Notes under the pieces: generated by a model
Told to the model about the DNA's origin: nothing
Databases searched by the model: none
The model's input: only the letters and a program-made list of their open reading frames with translations
Position numbers and translations under genes: made by a program
Source of the DNA: Pseudopyrenochaeta lycopersici
Lineage: Eukaryota; Ascomycota; Dothideomycetes; Pleosporales; Pseudopyrenochaetaceae
NCBI GenBank assembly: GCA_003313425.1
Contig: NHZP01000002.1
Location: forward strand, 1,674,001-1,738,000
Length of the DNA: 64,000 nucleotides
Reading direction: 5' to 3'
Shown here: positions 43,497 through 56,597 of the stretch, one piece after another
How positions within the stretch are numbered: position 1 is the first letter of the stretch
Layout of the letters: every line of letters begins with the position of its first letter

Positions 43497-44728
43497 TTGC
43501 GTCTGTTGCAAGCATTCCAGCATTCAAGACTGTGATTGACTGTGATTGTGTAGAAATGTATGTTCAAGTTATTAATAGTAGCGTTGTATACAGCATGCTG
43601 GATGTTTCCGCAAGCCTAACTGTGATGAGTTGTCGTCAAATGAGTACGAGCATGTGGCAGGCGGGCAAATGTCGGTTAGGAGCCCGTGGCGCATGTGGGG
43701 CCTATCGTAGCTTTGGCCCCGAAACCCAAAACATGACTGGTCGGGGCAATTATACGGCTGGCGGCATTGAAGCCGGACGACAAATTGGTGTGGGGGAAGC
43801 ATGCAGCCGGCATAAGAACTAATCAGCGCTGACGCCTCGGATGCTTGTGAAAAACGGTGGTTGCATTCTCGGGAAGAGATTGTCCAGTAGCTACTTTATC
43901 TTTACGTGGCTCGTCTGCAGCACGATGGACATTACGAGAATTGGAGGGAGGGCGAGCAATGGGGCTCCCCTAGCCAAGTTTTGTTGCTGGATCTGCATAT
44001 GAAAGTCCCGTTAGACGAGAGATCAGCTGCAGCCACCGGATATCCGCTAACACGGATTCTGACGTCGTGAGGGTCGCAGTGAGTGCAGGGGAGCATGGCA
44101 GGGACGCTGGCGACGGCACACAGGGTGCAGCAGCGCAGGCATATCGTGTGTGATGGCATTAGGCAGCGTCGGAACGCTTTATCAGTCGGTTGAGCCGGGG
44201 GGTTGAGGGAGGGAAAAGAGATGCCAAGGAGCATGTGTGGCGTCGTTGGGGTTAGATGGGTTCTCGCGACATGTGATGGGATTGACATGTGAGAATGATG
44301 GCTTTGTCGTGGAACCCCCAATGGCCGGGCGCTGCTGTCTCCCACACCTCGCAGCCGACCTCACGATACACCGAAGCATTAGCCGGCCATTTTGCCACTC
44401 TCCCAGCTTTTTGTCGCGCCGGGTCGCCATGTTCTGATCTCGCGGTGTTTGCTCGCAGCCCCTTGACCAACCTGTGGCATCGTCAATCCCACCCTCCGAC
44501 GCCGATTACGCAGAGCCGCGGCGGAGAGCGCTTCCCCTTGCAGCATCTGTGCCCGGCGCATTCGAGAGCATTGCGACGGCGTCAACGGAGATAGCGACAG
44601 CGACGTGACTGTCTGCACGCTGCCCTCGAATTTTTTTCTCCCCAGACGACACGGCGCTCACGCAATTTCAGCGTGGGGCGCCCGCCTTGACTGTCCAGCG
44701 TCGCTCTGCCAGGGACGAAAAATACAGC
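43497..44728. other. Intergenic, promoter and leader of Opi1 gene
   Basis: 1.2 kb, GC-rich toward the right. Many overlapping frames around 44200-44700 on both strands reflect composition. Presumed promoter and 5' leader of the Opi1-type gene. Confidence 0.4.
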
Positions 44729-46558
44729 ATGCAGCAGGAACACCAGCACCAGCGGCCCCCACCACCCGCCTACGCACAACACGAGCCCGAGTCGTTCCAC
44801 CTGCCATCGGTGCCTACACATGTGCCCCAGCCACAGCAGAGCAGCGGCCGCCTGCCCGGCATCAAGTCGCTCGACCTCCCAGACACCAAAGCAGCCCGCC
44901 ATACCCCGCGCAACTCGATTGAGCTCAGTCCGCGATCGCAGCTGGAGGGGCCGCAATGGGGGATGCTGCCAAGTCTGAGCAGCGCAACCTTCCCGAGGGT
45001 GCCTGACGGCCTGCCGCGCGACGACGTCGGCAGTCCCATGGACACGGCCAGCGTGCTGAGCGCCACCGACGACGGCATGGCGGAGAGGAGGGAGACGAGC
45101 GTCAGCATAGACGACCCGGATGTGCGGCTGGCGGCAGAGGCACTGAGCGGGCTGGGCAATCCTGGTGTGTACTTCCTCAGCACAGTATCCGTGCTGCAAG
45201 TGTTCCTATGACTGACGGCAACAGACTTTGTACGCTCACCAACCGCACGATCGCTCACCTTGTCCGCCCGTGAACCCACGGCAGAACCAGAACCTCTCCT
45301 CTCGCTCATCACTTCGAACCACCCATGGCTCGGCGGCACCATCAACGGCTCCATCTCCGCCTACAACACCACCAAGGGCTACACCCCGCGTTTCGTGCAG
45401 TATGGCGCCGAACTCATCGAGCGCAACATTGGATCGCCAGTCGTCAACACCGTCTCGTCGGTAGGCCGGAGGACCGGCATGGAGAAGAACATCCGCAGAT
45501 ACCTGGGCGAAGTCCACCGGCGGCCAAGCGACCTCGAGACGGGAGACGGGGAGGCGTCGAGGAGCAAGCGGCAGAGGATAGCCAGCCCAGCAGACGACGC
45601 CATGGATGTCGACGACGCCCTCGCTGCATCGCGGACAAGAGGCGGTTCACAATCCTCGTCTCAGTCCTTGTACGCCGAATCACTGCCGGCCTACGACGAC
45701 CAACGCTCTCCCAACTATGAAGAGTCTGTTCTCTCCCCCGCACAATCCACATCTGGCAAGGAAATCGGCCAACGATCCAACACACCACAAGACCGCCGCG
45801 TGAACTGGTCCACACAGCTCATAATGACAACATCCGGCCTCGGCGTCGCCCTCTCCGATACCTCCCTCCGCTCGCTCAAACAATGCCTCAGCCTCTTGCG
45901 CAGCGCAACCACGCACATTGACTCGGTAATGCGCGCTTTGACACTCGTGCTCGAGGAGTATGAAGCTGCATTGGAGAATCGCCGACAGAGGGACCAACAG
46001 GCTACAACCGACGAGAAGGGCATGCAGAGGATGGAGGGCACCATGGCCGAGATGGGCTTGGCCGACGCGGACAAGGATGTCCAGGTCCGACGCATCGCAG
46101 ATCGCATCAAAGCCCTCTCATCTGATATCTGGACCACCCTGCAGGGCGTTGTGCAGTCTGTCAGCAGGTACACAGGCGGCGCGCTCCCTCAGAACGCAAG
46201 CAATGTCGTTCGATCGCAGCTCATGTCTGTGCCGCAACGCTGGCAGCTTGCAGGACGGAACGCGACCAATGGGAGCCAGGATACTGAGAATGCTGGAGGC
46301 GAGGAAGTCAGAGGCGCAAATCGCATGCTAGCATTCGCAAAGGAGGGCCTCGATATGATGGGCCAGATCACTACAGTCGTCGACGGTACCGTTCAGAGCG
46401 CAGAGAGCTGGCTTACCCGGATCGGGAGACGGACCCCGGGAAGCCAGACCGGCGAAGGATCGAACGGCGTAAATGGTGTGTTGGTTGCTGACCGGGAGAA
46501 AACACCACTTGCGCTGACGAATACGGATGCAGGATATCAGATGAGCGAGAAGAGATAA
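44729..46558 (+). CDS. opi1: Opi1-family transcriptional repressor (CCG-8 type)
   Basis: Homologue of the yeast phospholipid-gene repressor Opi1 and of Neurospora clock-controlled protein 8. Two exons, 44729-45164 and 45225-46558, give 589 residues. The 60-nt intron joins EALSGLGNP to DFVRSP in frame. The N terminus is Gln/Pro-rich and carries LPGIKSLDLP. The Opi1 signature follows: EPEPLLSLITSNHPWLGGTI, NGSISAYNTTKGYTPRFVQY, GAELIERNIGSP and VVNTVSSVGRRTG with RRYLG. A basic SKRQRI patch and disordered Ser-rich linker follow. The second conserved half has STQLIMTTSGLGVALSDTSLR, a helical VMRALTLVLEEYEAAL and FAKEGLDMMGQITTVVDGTV. The protein is probably nuclear or ER-associated. Target genes in this organism are unknown. 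Confidence 0.92.
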
Positions 46559-48430
46559 GCCAGCAACCCAAAGGAAACAAAACTCTAAAGACGAGGCTTT
46601 CGGCGCGCAGGTACTACAGGGGGAGTGGAGCAATGCATGCAGCGGCAACATACCCAAGCGGATCTCTTTTGTTTATGTGGACAACAAGGCGTTTTTCGAG
46701 TACGGGCTTGGAAGAGCTGAAGGCTGTGATACGGCGTGGTTATTGGTAAAGTGTGTTCTAGGTCTATCGTGTGGCACGGCTTCCTTTTATCACCGGGAAA
46801 ATTTAGAATCCATTCAATTGGAACTAGGGGGGTTTTTTTCTGGTTTTCTCTTCTCTTTCTTCTCTTCGCTATACTGCGTTTTCTTTATTTTGTGCCTGGG
46901 GATTGAAGTAAAAGGAAAACCCCTCCCTTTTTTTTTAAAGGTTAAAGAGCGAAAGGTAATGTCGTTTCGCGAGAGAAGTGATATAGGTATTTTATAAACC
47001 TTCTTTCGTCTTATCCAGCTACACTCTGTGCATTTGGATTGCCTTCTTCCTGCAGTGTTTGTGCAGAATGGGGACGTTAAGCCTTTTCAGACAGCATGTA
47101 CACGGACGAGTAGATGAATCCTTCCACAACAACTCACTCCCCATAATTACTCTCAAAAGTCACCGTCCCTCCCACAAAAGTACAACCACCTTCTCCCCAC
47201 GCTACAAACACTGCCATCGCACCCATCCTCCCAACATCCCCTGTCCACTTACCCGTTCGGGAAGAGACGCCAAGCAGCGTACTCGCGCCCTGCACAAGGC
47301 TAAGGCAGGCTTTCCCTCCCCCTCCCCAGCCCCCTTTTCGCCCTGCGCGGTTTTTCTTATTACCGACAAGCGCGAGGCTCACTGCGCTGGCGTATCCGGC
47401 GCCCACGACGCGGGGACTGCATTCGCGCCGTGTGCTGGGGGGACGTCGTATGGTGTGCATTTTAATGCAAGGAAGTATGTAGGGTTTTTTGGTTTTTATC
47501 GCTGCAGCTTTGTTTGGGGGCAGGATTAAACTGAAATTGGCTATGGGCTGTTGGGAGTCTGTTCTTCATTCTTCCACCACCACCTCCTCCCGTCTGGGAT
47601 ACGAATGGAGAATGTATTCCTCGGTTTTACAAGACATTAGACTTGTATACGTATTCTTCCAAGCTTTTCTCTCTCTTTCTCTTTCTCTCTCCGCCCTCCC
47701 CAGGCCTCGGTCTGAGACTTTTTTCCTTCCTTGTCTCGGACTATGAGTGGTAGTGTTCTTCATAACCCGCCCAAAAAGTCAGCAAACCGTCCCCTTTTGG
47801 TGGTATTTGTGGTTTCGTACTTCGGATTAAACTTTGGCCCCCCGCCCCCTCCGCCGCGGTCCGAGGGCAGCGCAGCGCAGCGCATCGCAAAGCGCATTCG
47901 AGGATTGCGATTCGTACCCTGCGAAATTCGTTTACTCTCCTTTTGGTGACCGCCGTGGTGGCCGATCGCTCGCTCCGAGTGCGTGGGTCGCGGCGCTGGG
48001 GATAGAATAGCGTACTCGGTGTCACCGCGCCAGTGGAGACGAGAGACATTTATGGTTGTTTTGGGTGGTGGGGAGCAGGGGGGTTTAGTTAGCTGTGAGG
48101 GTGCCCGGTGAGCCGCAACTAGACAGTGTGTGAGGCTCATTTTGTAGAGAAAACGTAGGCACACTTGCAGTCAAGAGGGCATGGAAATGCGTGATTTTAC
48201 TAATTCATCTTCTGTTTCTATTGGTGGGTAGAAATGTGTGTGATTGGAAGCTTCAAGATTGGGAGTTTTAAAACTAAGAACTTGCAAAGAGACCCATGGT
48301 GACAATAAAATTTGTTACATGTTATCTATAGTATACGAACGAGCGTCGGAAATAGCGAGCGGTGTAAGTTTGATGTTCAGCTGTTGTCTGTACCCCTGAA
48401 GCCTTAGTACGACCAATGCGTAGTGTCAGG
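46559..48430. other. Intergenic, low-complexity tracts
   Basis: 1.9 kb with T-rich and CT-rich runs (46840-46940 and 47664-47690). The 156-codon frame at 47059-47529 and its antisense partner have biased composition and no domain. Part of it is probably the 3' UTR of the Opi1 gene. Confidence 0.4.
47664..47690 (+). repeat. CT-rich microsatellite
   Basis: Twenty-seven bases of almost pure C/T built from CTCTCT and CTTT units, continuing into a pyrimidine-rich stretch. A simple sequence tract in non-coding DNA. Confidence 0.7.
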
Positions 48431-48807
48431 TTAGAGGTATTCTTGAAAGGATTGTGTCGCTTGCGCCGTCATCTTCTATGCCGGTATATGTGGGGTGGCC
48501 TCGATTTAGCGGAGTATTATAGGAGAACAAAGTAAGATGCTGCCTGAAAGCATGATGCGTACGTGTTCCTCTGCTTCTTGGAATTCTTTCACTACCGCCG
48601 TAGTCTGCACTCTGAAGTCTCGCCATATTTGTACGTCTACTTCCCGGACTGCGGGGTGGTAGGGTTCGAGTTTGTCGTGTTTGCACTCGTGTTTGCACTT
48701 GTGTTTGTAGAACTCTGAGGCTGGAAAAACGGATGAGAGGTGTCCCCGCCTGGCGAAGGCGCGCTTGTGACTTGAAAGGGAGCGAATCGAATCGGAGGGA
48801 AAGACAT
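48431..48807 (-). CDS. Candidate small spliced gene, unknown function
   Basis: Not recognised. A three-exon model on the minus strand (48807-48699, 48648-48563, 48475-48431) gives 79 residues with GT-AG introns of 50 and 87 nt in consistent phases. The product begins MSFPPIRFAPFQVTSAPSPG, passes through REVDVQIWRDFRVQTTAVV and KEFQEAEEH, and ends KMTAQATQSFQEYL. The middle and end look like an amphipathic helix, unlike the out-of-frame translations nearby. Against the model: no homologue comes to mind and the first intron's branch site is weak. Single-frame translations that run through the introns look random. Support is only compositional and by splice consistency. Confidence 0.35.
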
Positions 48808-51243
48808 GCTGCAATTGCTGCTGCCTTGGTGTTGTCGAAGTTTGCAATGACTTGGGGAGCATGTACAGTAGCCGCGGTGAAGGAAGGAGGTTGGATGATG
48901 AGTCGACTGGATGATGCACCAAAACAACGCTGGTCACCGCCAATATATAGATTTTGGTATACTCAAACAAACCGAAATACGTGGATGAGAACGAAGCGAC
49001 AACGGCGTTTATGTGCGCGGTGACTCCGTTGAGCGTGCACAGAATGAGTCTGCCTCATACACGCTCTCCAAGACTTGCTGGCATGTCTAAATATGGCCAC
49101 ACGGAGCTGAGATCGCGCTCACACATGACTTCGCGTCGCGTTTTTCGTAATGGCCTTACGAACTGGCGTATAAGAGCCTGACGTCCTAGGTCTAGTGATT
49201 ACTCGCATGCGGAGTGACGATCTGCCTCGTCCGCCTCTAAGACATGTACATTTCTCTCCCAAGGTTTGTAGCTTTAGGGTGTGCATCATGAGCATTGATT
49301 GGTGACATTGGCAGCATTCGGAGCTGATCTGCTAGTTTTTGAGACGCTTGCAAAATGGCGTTGCGATGGGCGGCCTTAAAGCATATTGATTCTACGCTGC
49401 GATATCATGACCGATTTGTTGAAACCGGGAATGCGCGGTATACGAGGAGTCAATTGGTATCAGATTGACCCCGTCGTAGCTGAACGTTCGTGAACAATCT
49501 GCAATCAATGTTGACAACGAGGACTGTAATTGGGGCGTTTACGTAGGCGTTTGTCGAAGCCATGGATTAGTAATCATTTTCTGGCTTGAGAAGTCGAGGA
49601 GAGTTGCAAAGGGAATCCCAGCCACGGGCGCCGACTCATCGCGGGATGTGTCACGATCTGGAGGTGCATGCGGCCGTTCGGCGCAGCAATGATAATACAT
49701 ACTTGTACTAAGTCAGTTGCAGAGAACCCGCCTGGAGTGGAACCCGCTGATCAGGGCATTAGAGTTCGAAAATTGCCAGACGTTGCCAGATTACATGCGG
49801 CAAATAATGTCCCCGAATGCTGTCCGATTGAAGCGTGGGGGAACACCAAACATGAGCAGACGCCAAGGTACCTGAGAAAAGGACAACACGAGACTAAAAG
49901 GTGAGACGGAAAGGACGCAATCATCGATCTATTGGTCTGGGCCAATGGAATTGTCTATCTGCATGGTGAGATTCGACACCGCCCTTTTCTTGACAATTGG
50001 ACCTTGAAGGGAACCGAGTTTAATGTATCTTGAGTGAGTGAGGATGAGTCAAATCGGATAGCGGCGAGAGTGGACGTTGCAGGAGCCCGAGGGTCCCGGC
50101 GCCAAGACAGGAGAAGCAACCTGTGAATCTGTTTCAGAGTCAATGGTAGCGCGCATCAGAATAGTGTCGACGGAAGGATTTCGGTATCATGAAAAGCGAA
50201 TAGCGAAGTGCGAGGGCTAGAAACTACGGAAGAGAGTCTAGGGTCTGCGCGTCTAGTGTAGCGGGTGAGTAAACAATTGCATCTCATTTAAACCGTGAGT
50301 GAACAAGTCTCCGCCATGTTCCTAGCTAACGAGCAGATACTGGTCTACTTCGGCCTGTCCCAGACGGCAATCGGCCTTAAAAAAAAGCGATATCGTCGGA
50401 GTGAGCATGACTCGTGCCAAGGTACCTCAACAGCAATGCCGCTGACAAACGGGATGTGGAGACGGGTGGACCTTTCGCATCAAATATCAGCCCTACTAGT
50501 AGAAACACGTGCAGGCCAGGGTTCAAGAACGGAAGGTTATCATTGTAGTCAGCGGGAGCCGCGCCGCCCGTGAGAGAGGATTGTTTTGTTTCGTTCTGTG
50601 AAGACGTAGAGATGCCTTCGCAAAGGTCACCTTGCCATGTGGTATGGACCGGTTAGAGACTGACGTCACCGGTAAGCCTCCAAGGGAGCCAACCGTTGCT
50701 TTCCCGTAGAGTACCCGAAACGGCAGAGTGGTTGCTGAGACAAGCGTGACAGGGGGGAATGTTGCCGTCATGTATGGCTGCCTGTGTTCGGCCCAAGGCA
50801 TATGACTCTTGAATGCATATGTAGTAGCTCGCTCACTTTGAGTCAACAGCGCTCGCTCTGTGATAAAGCGAGCGTCCGCGCGAAGCAGTCCGCTGAGCAA
50901 TAATTCACTCCGCTCCTACGCAGGCGCGAGTATCACATATTCGCTTCGATCTGCCTAGCCGCTGGTAGTGCGCCACCTGGAAAAGCCTTGTAACTGCTTC
51001 AAGCACTGCAGACCCACTGCGCCTTATCTCCGAGCGAACCTAGCAGCTTTGTTGCATCCTTCTTCTGACTATTTTATTTAGCCGTGCTGGGATCTGCATC
51101 TGCCGCCCTTTTTTGTTGTTTCTCTCTTTTATCAGGTCCATTCCTTATATTCGCTTCTCTCGCACCTGCAGCGTGGTAAGGCGATTGTCCAACTCCACGA
51201 CTACGGCTACCGGTAATAATTCCGCCAGGGTGCACCCGGCACC
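48808..51243. other. Long intergenic region upstream of ABC transporter
   Basis: 2.4 kb with no supported gene, presumably including an extended promoter for the PDR-type transporter at 51244. Only short frames were seen. No obvious tandem repeat or transposon end was found by eye. Confidence 0.4.
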
Positions 51244-54200
51244 ATGGACGACGCGAAAGACCAGGCGCACCGCGCAACCCAGGGCCCCACATTTGAGGCC
51301 ATACATGCCAACCCCAACCACGCTCAGCGCGACTACGATAGTGTCAGGACTACCTCGATTGACGCTGGCACTGCACGCAATTCAAGAGAGTACATTGCGA
51401 AAGCCGGCTTCAGCGATGCGAGGGGAGGGGTCAATGTGCAACGGGCCGAGGCTGACTTTGCCGAACTCTCCAAGGAACTGTCCCGCTCTAGCAACATCTC
51501 GCGCAGGCTGAGTCGCGTGCAGAGCCGACAGAGTCGCAAAGATCAAGCCACCACAGATGTTGAGAAGGGTGGGCTCGACGACTCTGAAGTATCGTCAGAA
51601 GAACCCTTCGATCTAGAGAAGACGTTGCGAGGTGGACGAGATGAAGAAGAGGCAGCTGGCATCAAGTCAAAGCGGATTGGCGTTGTGTGGGATGGTCTCA
51701 CCGTGTCCGGCATTGGTAGGTCCAAAGTATGCACGATTCGCTTAGACATGAACTGACTTCGGTGTAGGTGGTGTGAAGAATTACGTCAAGGTAAGACAGC
51801 AGAAGGAACCTCTATACACAGGCAGAGTCCAAGACAACTAACACTAGCGTAGACGTTCCCTGACGCATTCGTTTCATTCTTCAATGTTTTCGAGACTGCC
51901 ATGAGCCTGCTTGGCGTGGGCAAGAAAGGAAAGGAATTCGACATTCTCAAGAACTTCCGGGGCGTCGCAAAGCCTGGCGAGATGATTCTGGTCTTGGGCA
52001 AGCCAGGCTCTGGATGTACAACCTTCCTGAAGGTTATCAGCAACCAGCGATTTGGATACACCAAGGTCGATGGAAGCGTTCGCTATGGCCCATTCGAATC
52101 AGACTTCTTCGAGAAGAGATATCGAGGTGAGGCTGTGTACTGCGAGGAAGAAGAGAATCATCATCCTACCCTCACTGTTGGCCAAACGCTCGACTTCGCG
52201 CTTGAGACAAAGGTGCCCGGCAAGCGACCCGCTGGTCTTTCCAGGCAGGAGTTTAAGCAGAAGGTTATTGACCTGATGCTGAAAATGTTCAACATCGAGC
52301 ACACAAGAGATACCATCGTCGGCAACCCATTCGTCAGAGGTGTACGTATAAAGACCTTGCTTCCAATTGTCACGCTAATTTTGTACTAGATTTCTGGTGG
52401 TGAGAGAAAGCGAGTCTCGATCGCCGAGACTATGATCACTGGTGCTTCGTTGATGTCCTGGGACAACTCCACTCGAGGACTGGACGCATCGACTGCTGTT
52501 GACTATGCACGATCTCTAAGAGTACTCACCAATATTTACAAGACCACAACCTTCGTCTCCCTCTACCAAGCCTCTGAGAACATCTACAAGTGCTTCGACA
52601 AGGTCCTTGTCATCGACAGCGGACGACAGGTGTACTTTGGACCTGCGGACGAAGCGAGGTCATACTTTGAGGGTCTCGGCTTCCTGGAGAAGCCTCGTCA
52701 GACGACTCCTGACTACCTTACTGGATGTACGGACCCGTTCGAGCGCGAGTTCAAGCCGGGAATGACCGAGAAAGATGTTCCATCTACGCCCGATGCACTC
52801 GCCGAGGCTTTCAATCAATCTACAATTGCATCACGATTAGCCTCTGAGACGGCTGCATATAATGCTCAGATAGATGAAGAGAAGCATGTTTACGATGATT
52901 TCCAATTGGCCGTCAAGGAGCGCAAGCGCCATGCACCCCAAAAGTCCGTTTACTCGATTCCCTTCTACCTCCAAGTCTGGGCCCTTGCCAAGCGCCAGTT
53001 CTTGCTCAAGTGGCAGGATAAGTTCGCTCTCACTGTTTCGTGGATTACCTCTCTCTCAATCGCTATCATCACTGGTACCGTGTGGCTCGACCTGCCTGAC
53101 ACCAGCGCCGGAGCCTTTACTCGAGGAGGTGTCTTGTTCATCGCCCTGCTCTTCAACGCTTTCCAGGCCTTCTCCGAGCTTGCTTCTACCATGTTAGGTA
53201 GGCCAATCATCAACAAACATCGCGCCTTCACCTTCCATCGACCTTCAGCTCTCTGGATTGCCCAAATAGGCGTCGATCTCCTATTCGCATCCGTTCAAAT
53301 CCTAGTCTTCTCAATCATTGTTTACTTCATGACCAACCTCGTAAGAGATGCAGGCGCCTTCTTCACATTCGCCCTGGTCATCATCACCGGCTACCTCGCG
53401 ATGACTCTCTTCTTCCGCACTGTTGGCTGCCTCTGCCCAGACTTTGATGTCGCTATCCGTCTCGCTGCCACCATCATCACACTTTTCGTGCTTACATCTG
53501 GATATCTCATCCAGTGGCAGTCTGAGCAAGTTTGGCTTCGATGGATCTTCTACATCAACGCTTTGGGCCTTGGTTTCTCAGCCCTCATGATGAACGAATT
53601 CAAGCGTCTGGATCTGACCTGCGCTGGGAACACGCTGATTCCTTCTGGTCCCGGTTACGATGATATCAACGCTCAAGTCTGTACACTTCCTGGAAGCCGA
53701 GCCGGATCCACGCTTGTGTCTGGCACCGATTACATCAAGACATCCTTTTCTTGGGATCCCAAGGATCTGTGGTTGCATTTTGGTATCATGGTTGTACTCA
53801 TTATTGGTTTCCTGCTCGCAAACGCCTTCTTGGGAGAGTTTGTGAAGTGGGGTGCTGGCGGCCGCACTGTCACTTTCTTTGTCAAGGAGAACAAGGAGCG
53901 CAAGGAACTTAATGCCAAGCTACACGAGAAGCGTGAGAGGCGAAACCGGAAAGAAGAAGGACACGACGACAACTCGGAATTGAACATCACATCTAAAGCA
54001 GTTCTCACTTGGGAGGATCTTTGCTATGACGTTCCGGTCCCTGGTGGCGACCTCCGGCTTCTCAAGAACATTTATGGTTACGTCAAGCCCGGTCAGCTTA
54101 CCGCGCTCATGGGCGCCTCTGGTGCCGGTAAGACAACGCTTCTCGATGTGCTTGCCAACCGCAAGAACATTGGCGTTATATCCGGAGACAGGCTTGTAGA

Positions 54201-55941
54201 CGGAAAGGTGCCCGGTATTGCATTCCAGCGAGGAACTGCTTACGCCGAGCAGCTCGACGTTCACGAACCAGCCACCACTGTCCGTGAAGCACTTCGCTTC
54301 TCCGCCGACCTAAGACAGCCGTATGAGACGTCCCAAGAGGAAAAGTACGCATACGTCGAGGAGGTTATCGCTTTGCTAGAAATGGAAGACATTGCAGATG
54401 CCATTATCGGTGACCCGGAGAGCGGTCTCGCCGTTGAACAGCGCAAGCGTGTTACCATCGGTGTCGAACTTGCGGCTAAGCCTGAGCTACTTCTCTTTTT
54501 GGATGAGCCTACATCGGGTCTCGACTCGCAGAGTGCTTTCAACATTGTCCGCTTCCTCCGTAAACTAGCTGCCGCAGGACAGGCTATCTTGTGTACGATT
54601 CATCAACCGAACTCGGCGCTCTTCGAGAACTTCGACCGTCTATTGCTCCTTCAACGAGGTGGTCAGTGTGTTTACTTCGGTGACATTGGCAAGGACGCTC
54701 ACGTTCTTCTCGACTACTTCCATCGTCACGGCGCCGACTGCCCCCCAGACGCTAACCCTGCCGAATGGATGCTCGACGCAGTCGGCGCTGGTTCGGCTGC
54801 CCGTATCGGCGACCGTGACTGGGCTGATGTCTGGGCTGATTCTGAGGAATTCGAGGAAGCTAAGCGTTACATTGTTCGCTTGAAAGAGGAACGCATTGCT
54901 GAGGTTGGCTCTGCTGAGCCAGTCGAACAGAAGGAATTCGCCACTCCCATGTCATACCAGATCAAGAAGGTCATGAAGAGACAGAATCTGTCCTTCTGGA
55001 GAACACCCAACTACGGGTTTACGCGTCTCTTCAATCACGTCATCATCGCTCTCCTGACCGGTCTCATGTACCTGCAGCTTGACGACTCTCGCTCCTCTCT
55101 CCAGTACCGCGTTTTCATCATCTTCCAGGTTACCGTCCTTCCCGCTTTGATCCTCGCCCAAGTCGAGCCGAAGTACGCCGTCGCGCGCATGATTTCTTTC
55201 CGCGAACAAATGTCCAAAGCCTACAAGACCTTTCCCTTTGCCCTTTCCATGGTCATTGCAGAAATGCCTTACAGTGTTCTTTGCGCCGTCTTCTTCTTCA
55301 TTCCGATTTACTACATTCCTGGTTTGGACTCTAGCAGCTCTCGAGCTGGCTACCAATTCTTCATTGTACTCATTACTGAGATCTTCTCCGTCACATTGGG
55401 CCAGGCTATCGCTGCTTTGACTCCTTCGCCATTCATTGCCTCCTACGTTAATCCTTTCATCATTGTAAGTCCTTGTTCACAAGCGACATGCGAGACACAC
55501 GCTAACATTCACTAGATTATCTTCGCCCTGTTCTGCGGTGTCACAATTCCCAAGCCTCAGATCCCCAAGTTCTGGCGCGTGTGGCTATACGAGTTGAACC
55601 CTTTCACCCGTCTCATCGGAGGTATGATCGTCACTGAGCTTCACGACTTGCCCGTCACATGCACATCCGTGGAATTCAACCAGTTCCGTGCTCCTCAAGG
55701 TCAAGAGTGCGGATCTTACATGAGCGACTTCTTCTCATCTGGCGCGCCAGGTTACTTACTCAACAACGCCACAGATGTATGCAATTACTGCGCATTCAAA
55801 GTGGGCGATGAGTTCTACAAGCCGCTTGGATACGAGTTTGGCAACAGGTGGAGGGACCTGGGCATCTTTGCCGCATTCATTGCCAGCAACTTGGTCATTT
55901 TGTTCCTTGCTGCGAGGTACTTGAACTTCAACAGGCGATGA
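51244..55941 (+). CDS. PDR-type (ABC-G) full-length ABC transporter
   Basis: Pleiotropic drug resistance-type efflux pump of the plasma membrane. Five exons, 51244-51715, 51768-51790, 51853-52341, 52390-55464 and 55516-55941, give 1494 residues, the family length. The 23-nt second exon encodes GGVKNYVK. The order is nucleotide-binding domain, then membrane domain, twice. NBD1 has the degenerate PDR Walker A GKPGSGCTT, the signature region after the third intron (ISGGERKRVSIAE), and WDNSTRGLD. NBD2 has GASGAGKTTLLD, the altered signature LAVEQRKRVTIG and LLFLDEPTSGLDSQS. The PDR asymmetry (Cys instead of Lys in Walker A of NBD1) is visible. Six-span membrane domains start near QVWALAKRQFLLKWQDK and MKRQNLSFWRTPNYGFTRLF. 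The substrate is unknown; toxicant or antifungal export is typical for the family. Confidence 0.95.
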
Positions 55942-56597
55942 GCAGACCATCTTGGTATTCAAAACACTCCTGAAAAATCAATAGCCCGAACCTGCAGTAC
56001 CGGCAAGCTCGGAGCTGCATGGTCACTATCTCTCATTCATTTTCCTAGGTATTGTCGTCCTATTCTGACCGTCTCGTACTAACGAGTCGGACACTGCATT
56101 TGTAAATCCTTGTTTTTCAAAAGTTTCAAAGTTGTATATCGAAACACGTTTGTTCCTCGAGTGCAACGGCCTATAGATCATTGGGCGGCGTTTTTTTAGT
56201 GGCTTTTTATCAGCAACAGACATTTTATTGTTTAGCTAGATCATAGTACAGTAATTAATAGCCTTGTTCTCCATAACTGAAACAAGCTTTCCAATCGTAT
56301 TTCAAATCTTCCCTTTCGCAATGGAGTGAAGTTATTTTGTTGGTCAGATTCAATTCGGTCTATCACATCGTGGTTTCGTGTTGTTTGCGTTGTGTCGTGC
56401 CCCAATTCTTAATACTCTACACTTTTCTAGACAGCCGTAGCGTTCTGCTCTGCCCTATGCCGTATCCCCAAATACTGCTTCTTGGTCCTTGAATAACTTC
56501 TACATTAAGAGGCATAATCTCTCCAGTCCTGGCATTCTAGACCGCGTTCTATTGTTGCGTTTTATTACAAATAAAAGTGCAATTCCAATACGATAGG
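55942..56597. other. Intergenic
   Basis: 656 bp between the ABC transporter and the next plus-strand gene. AT-rich, likely a 3' UTR followed by a promoter. Nothing else seen. Confidence 0.45.

Noticed and set aside
44582..45199. 205-codon minus-strand frame
   Set aside because: Antisense shadow of the Opi1 first exon in GC-rich DNA.
47059..47529. 156-codon frame in the gap after the Opi1 gene
   Set aside because: Low-complexity Pro/Ser/His composition with an equally long antisense frame; no conserved features.
48506..48970. 154-codon single-frame ORF
   Set aside because: It reads through the putative intron of the spliced 79-residue model and its N-terminal half is random in character.
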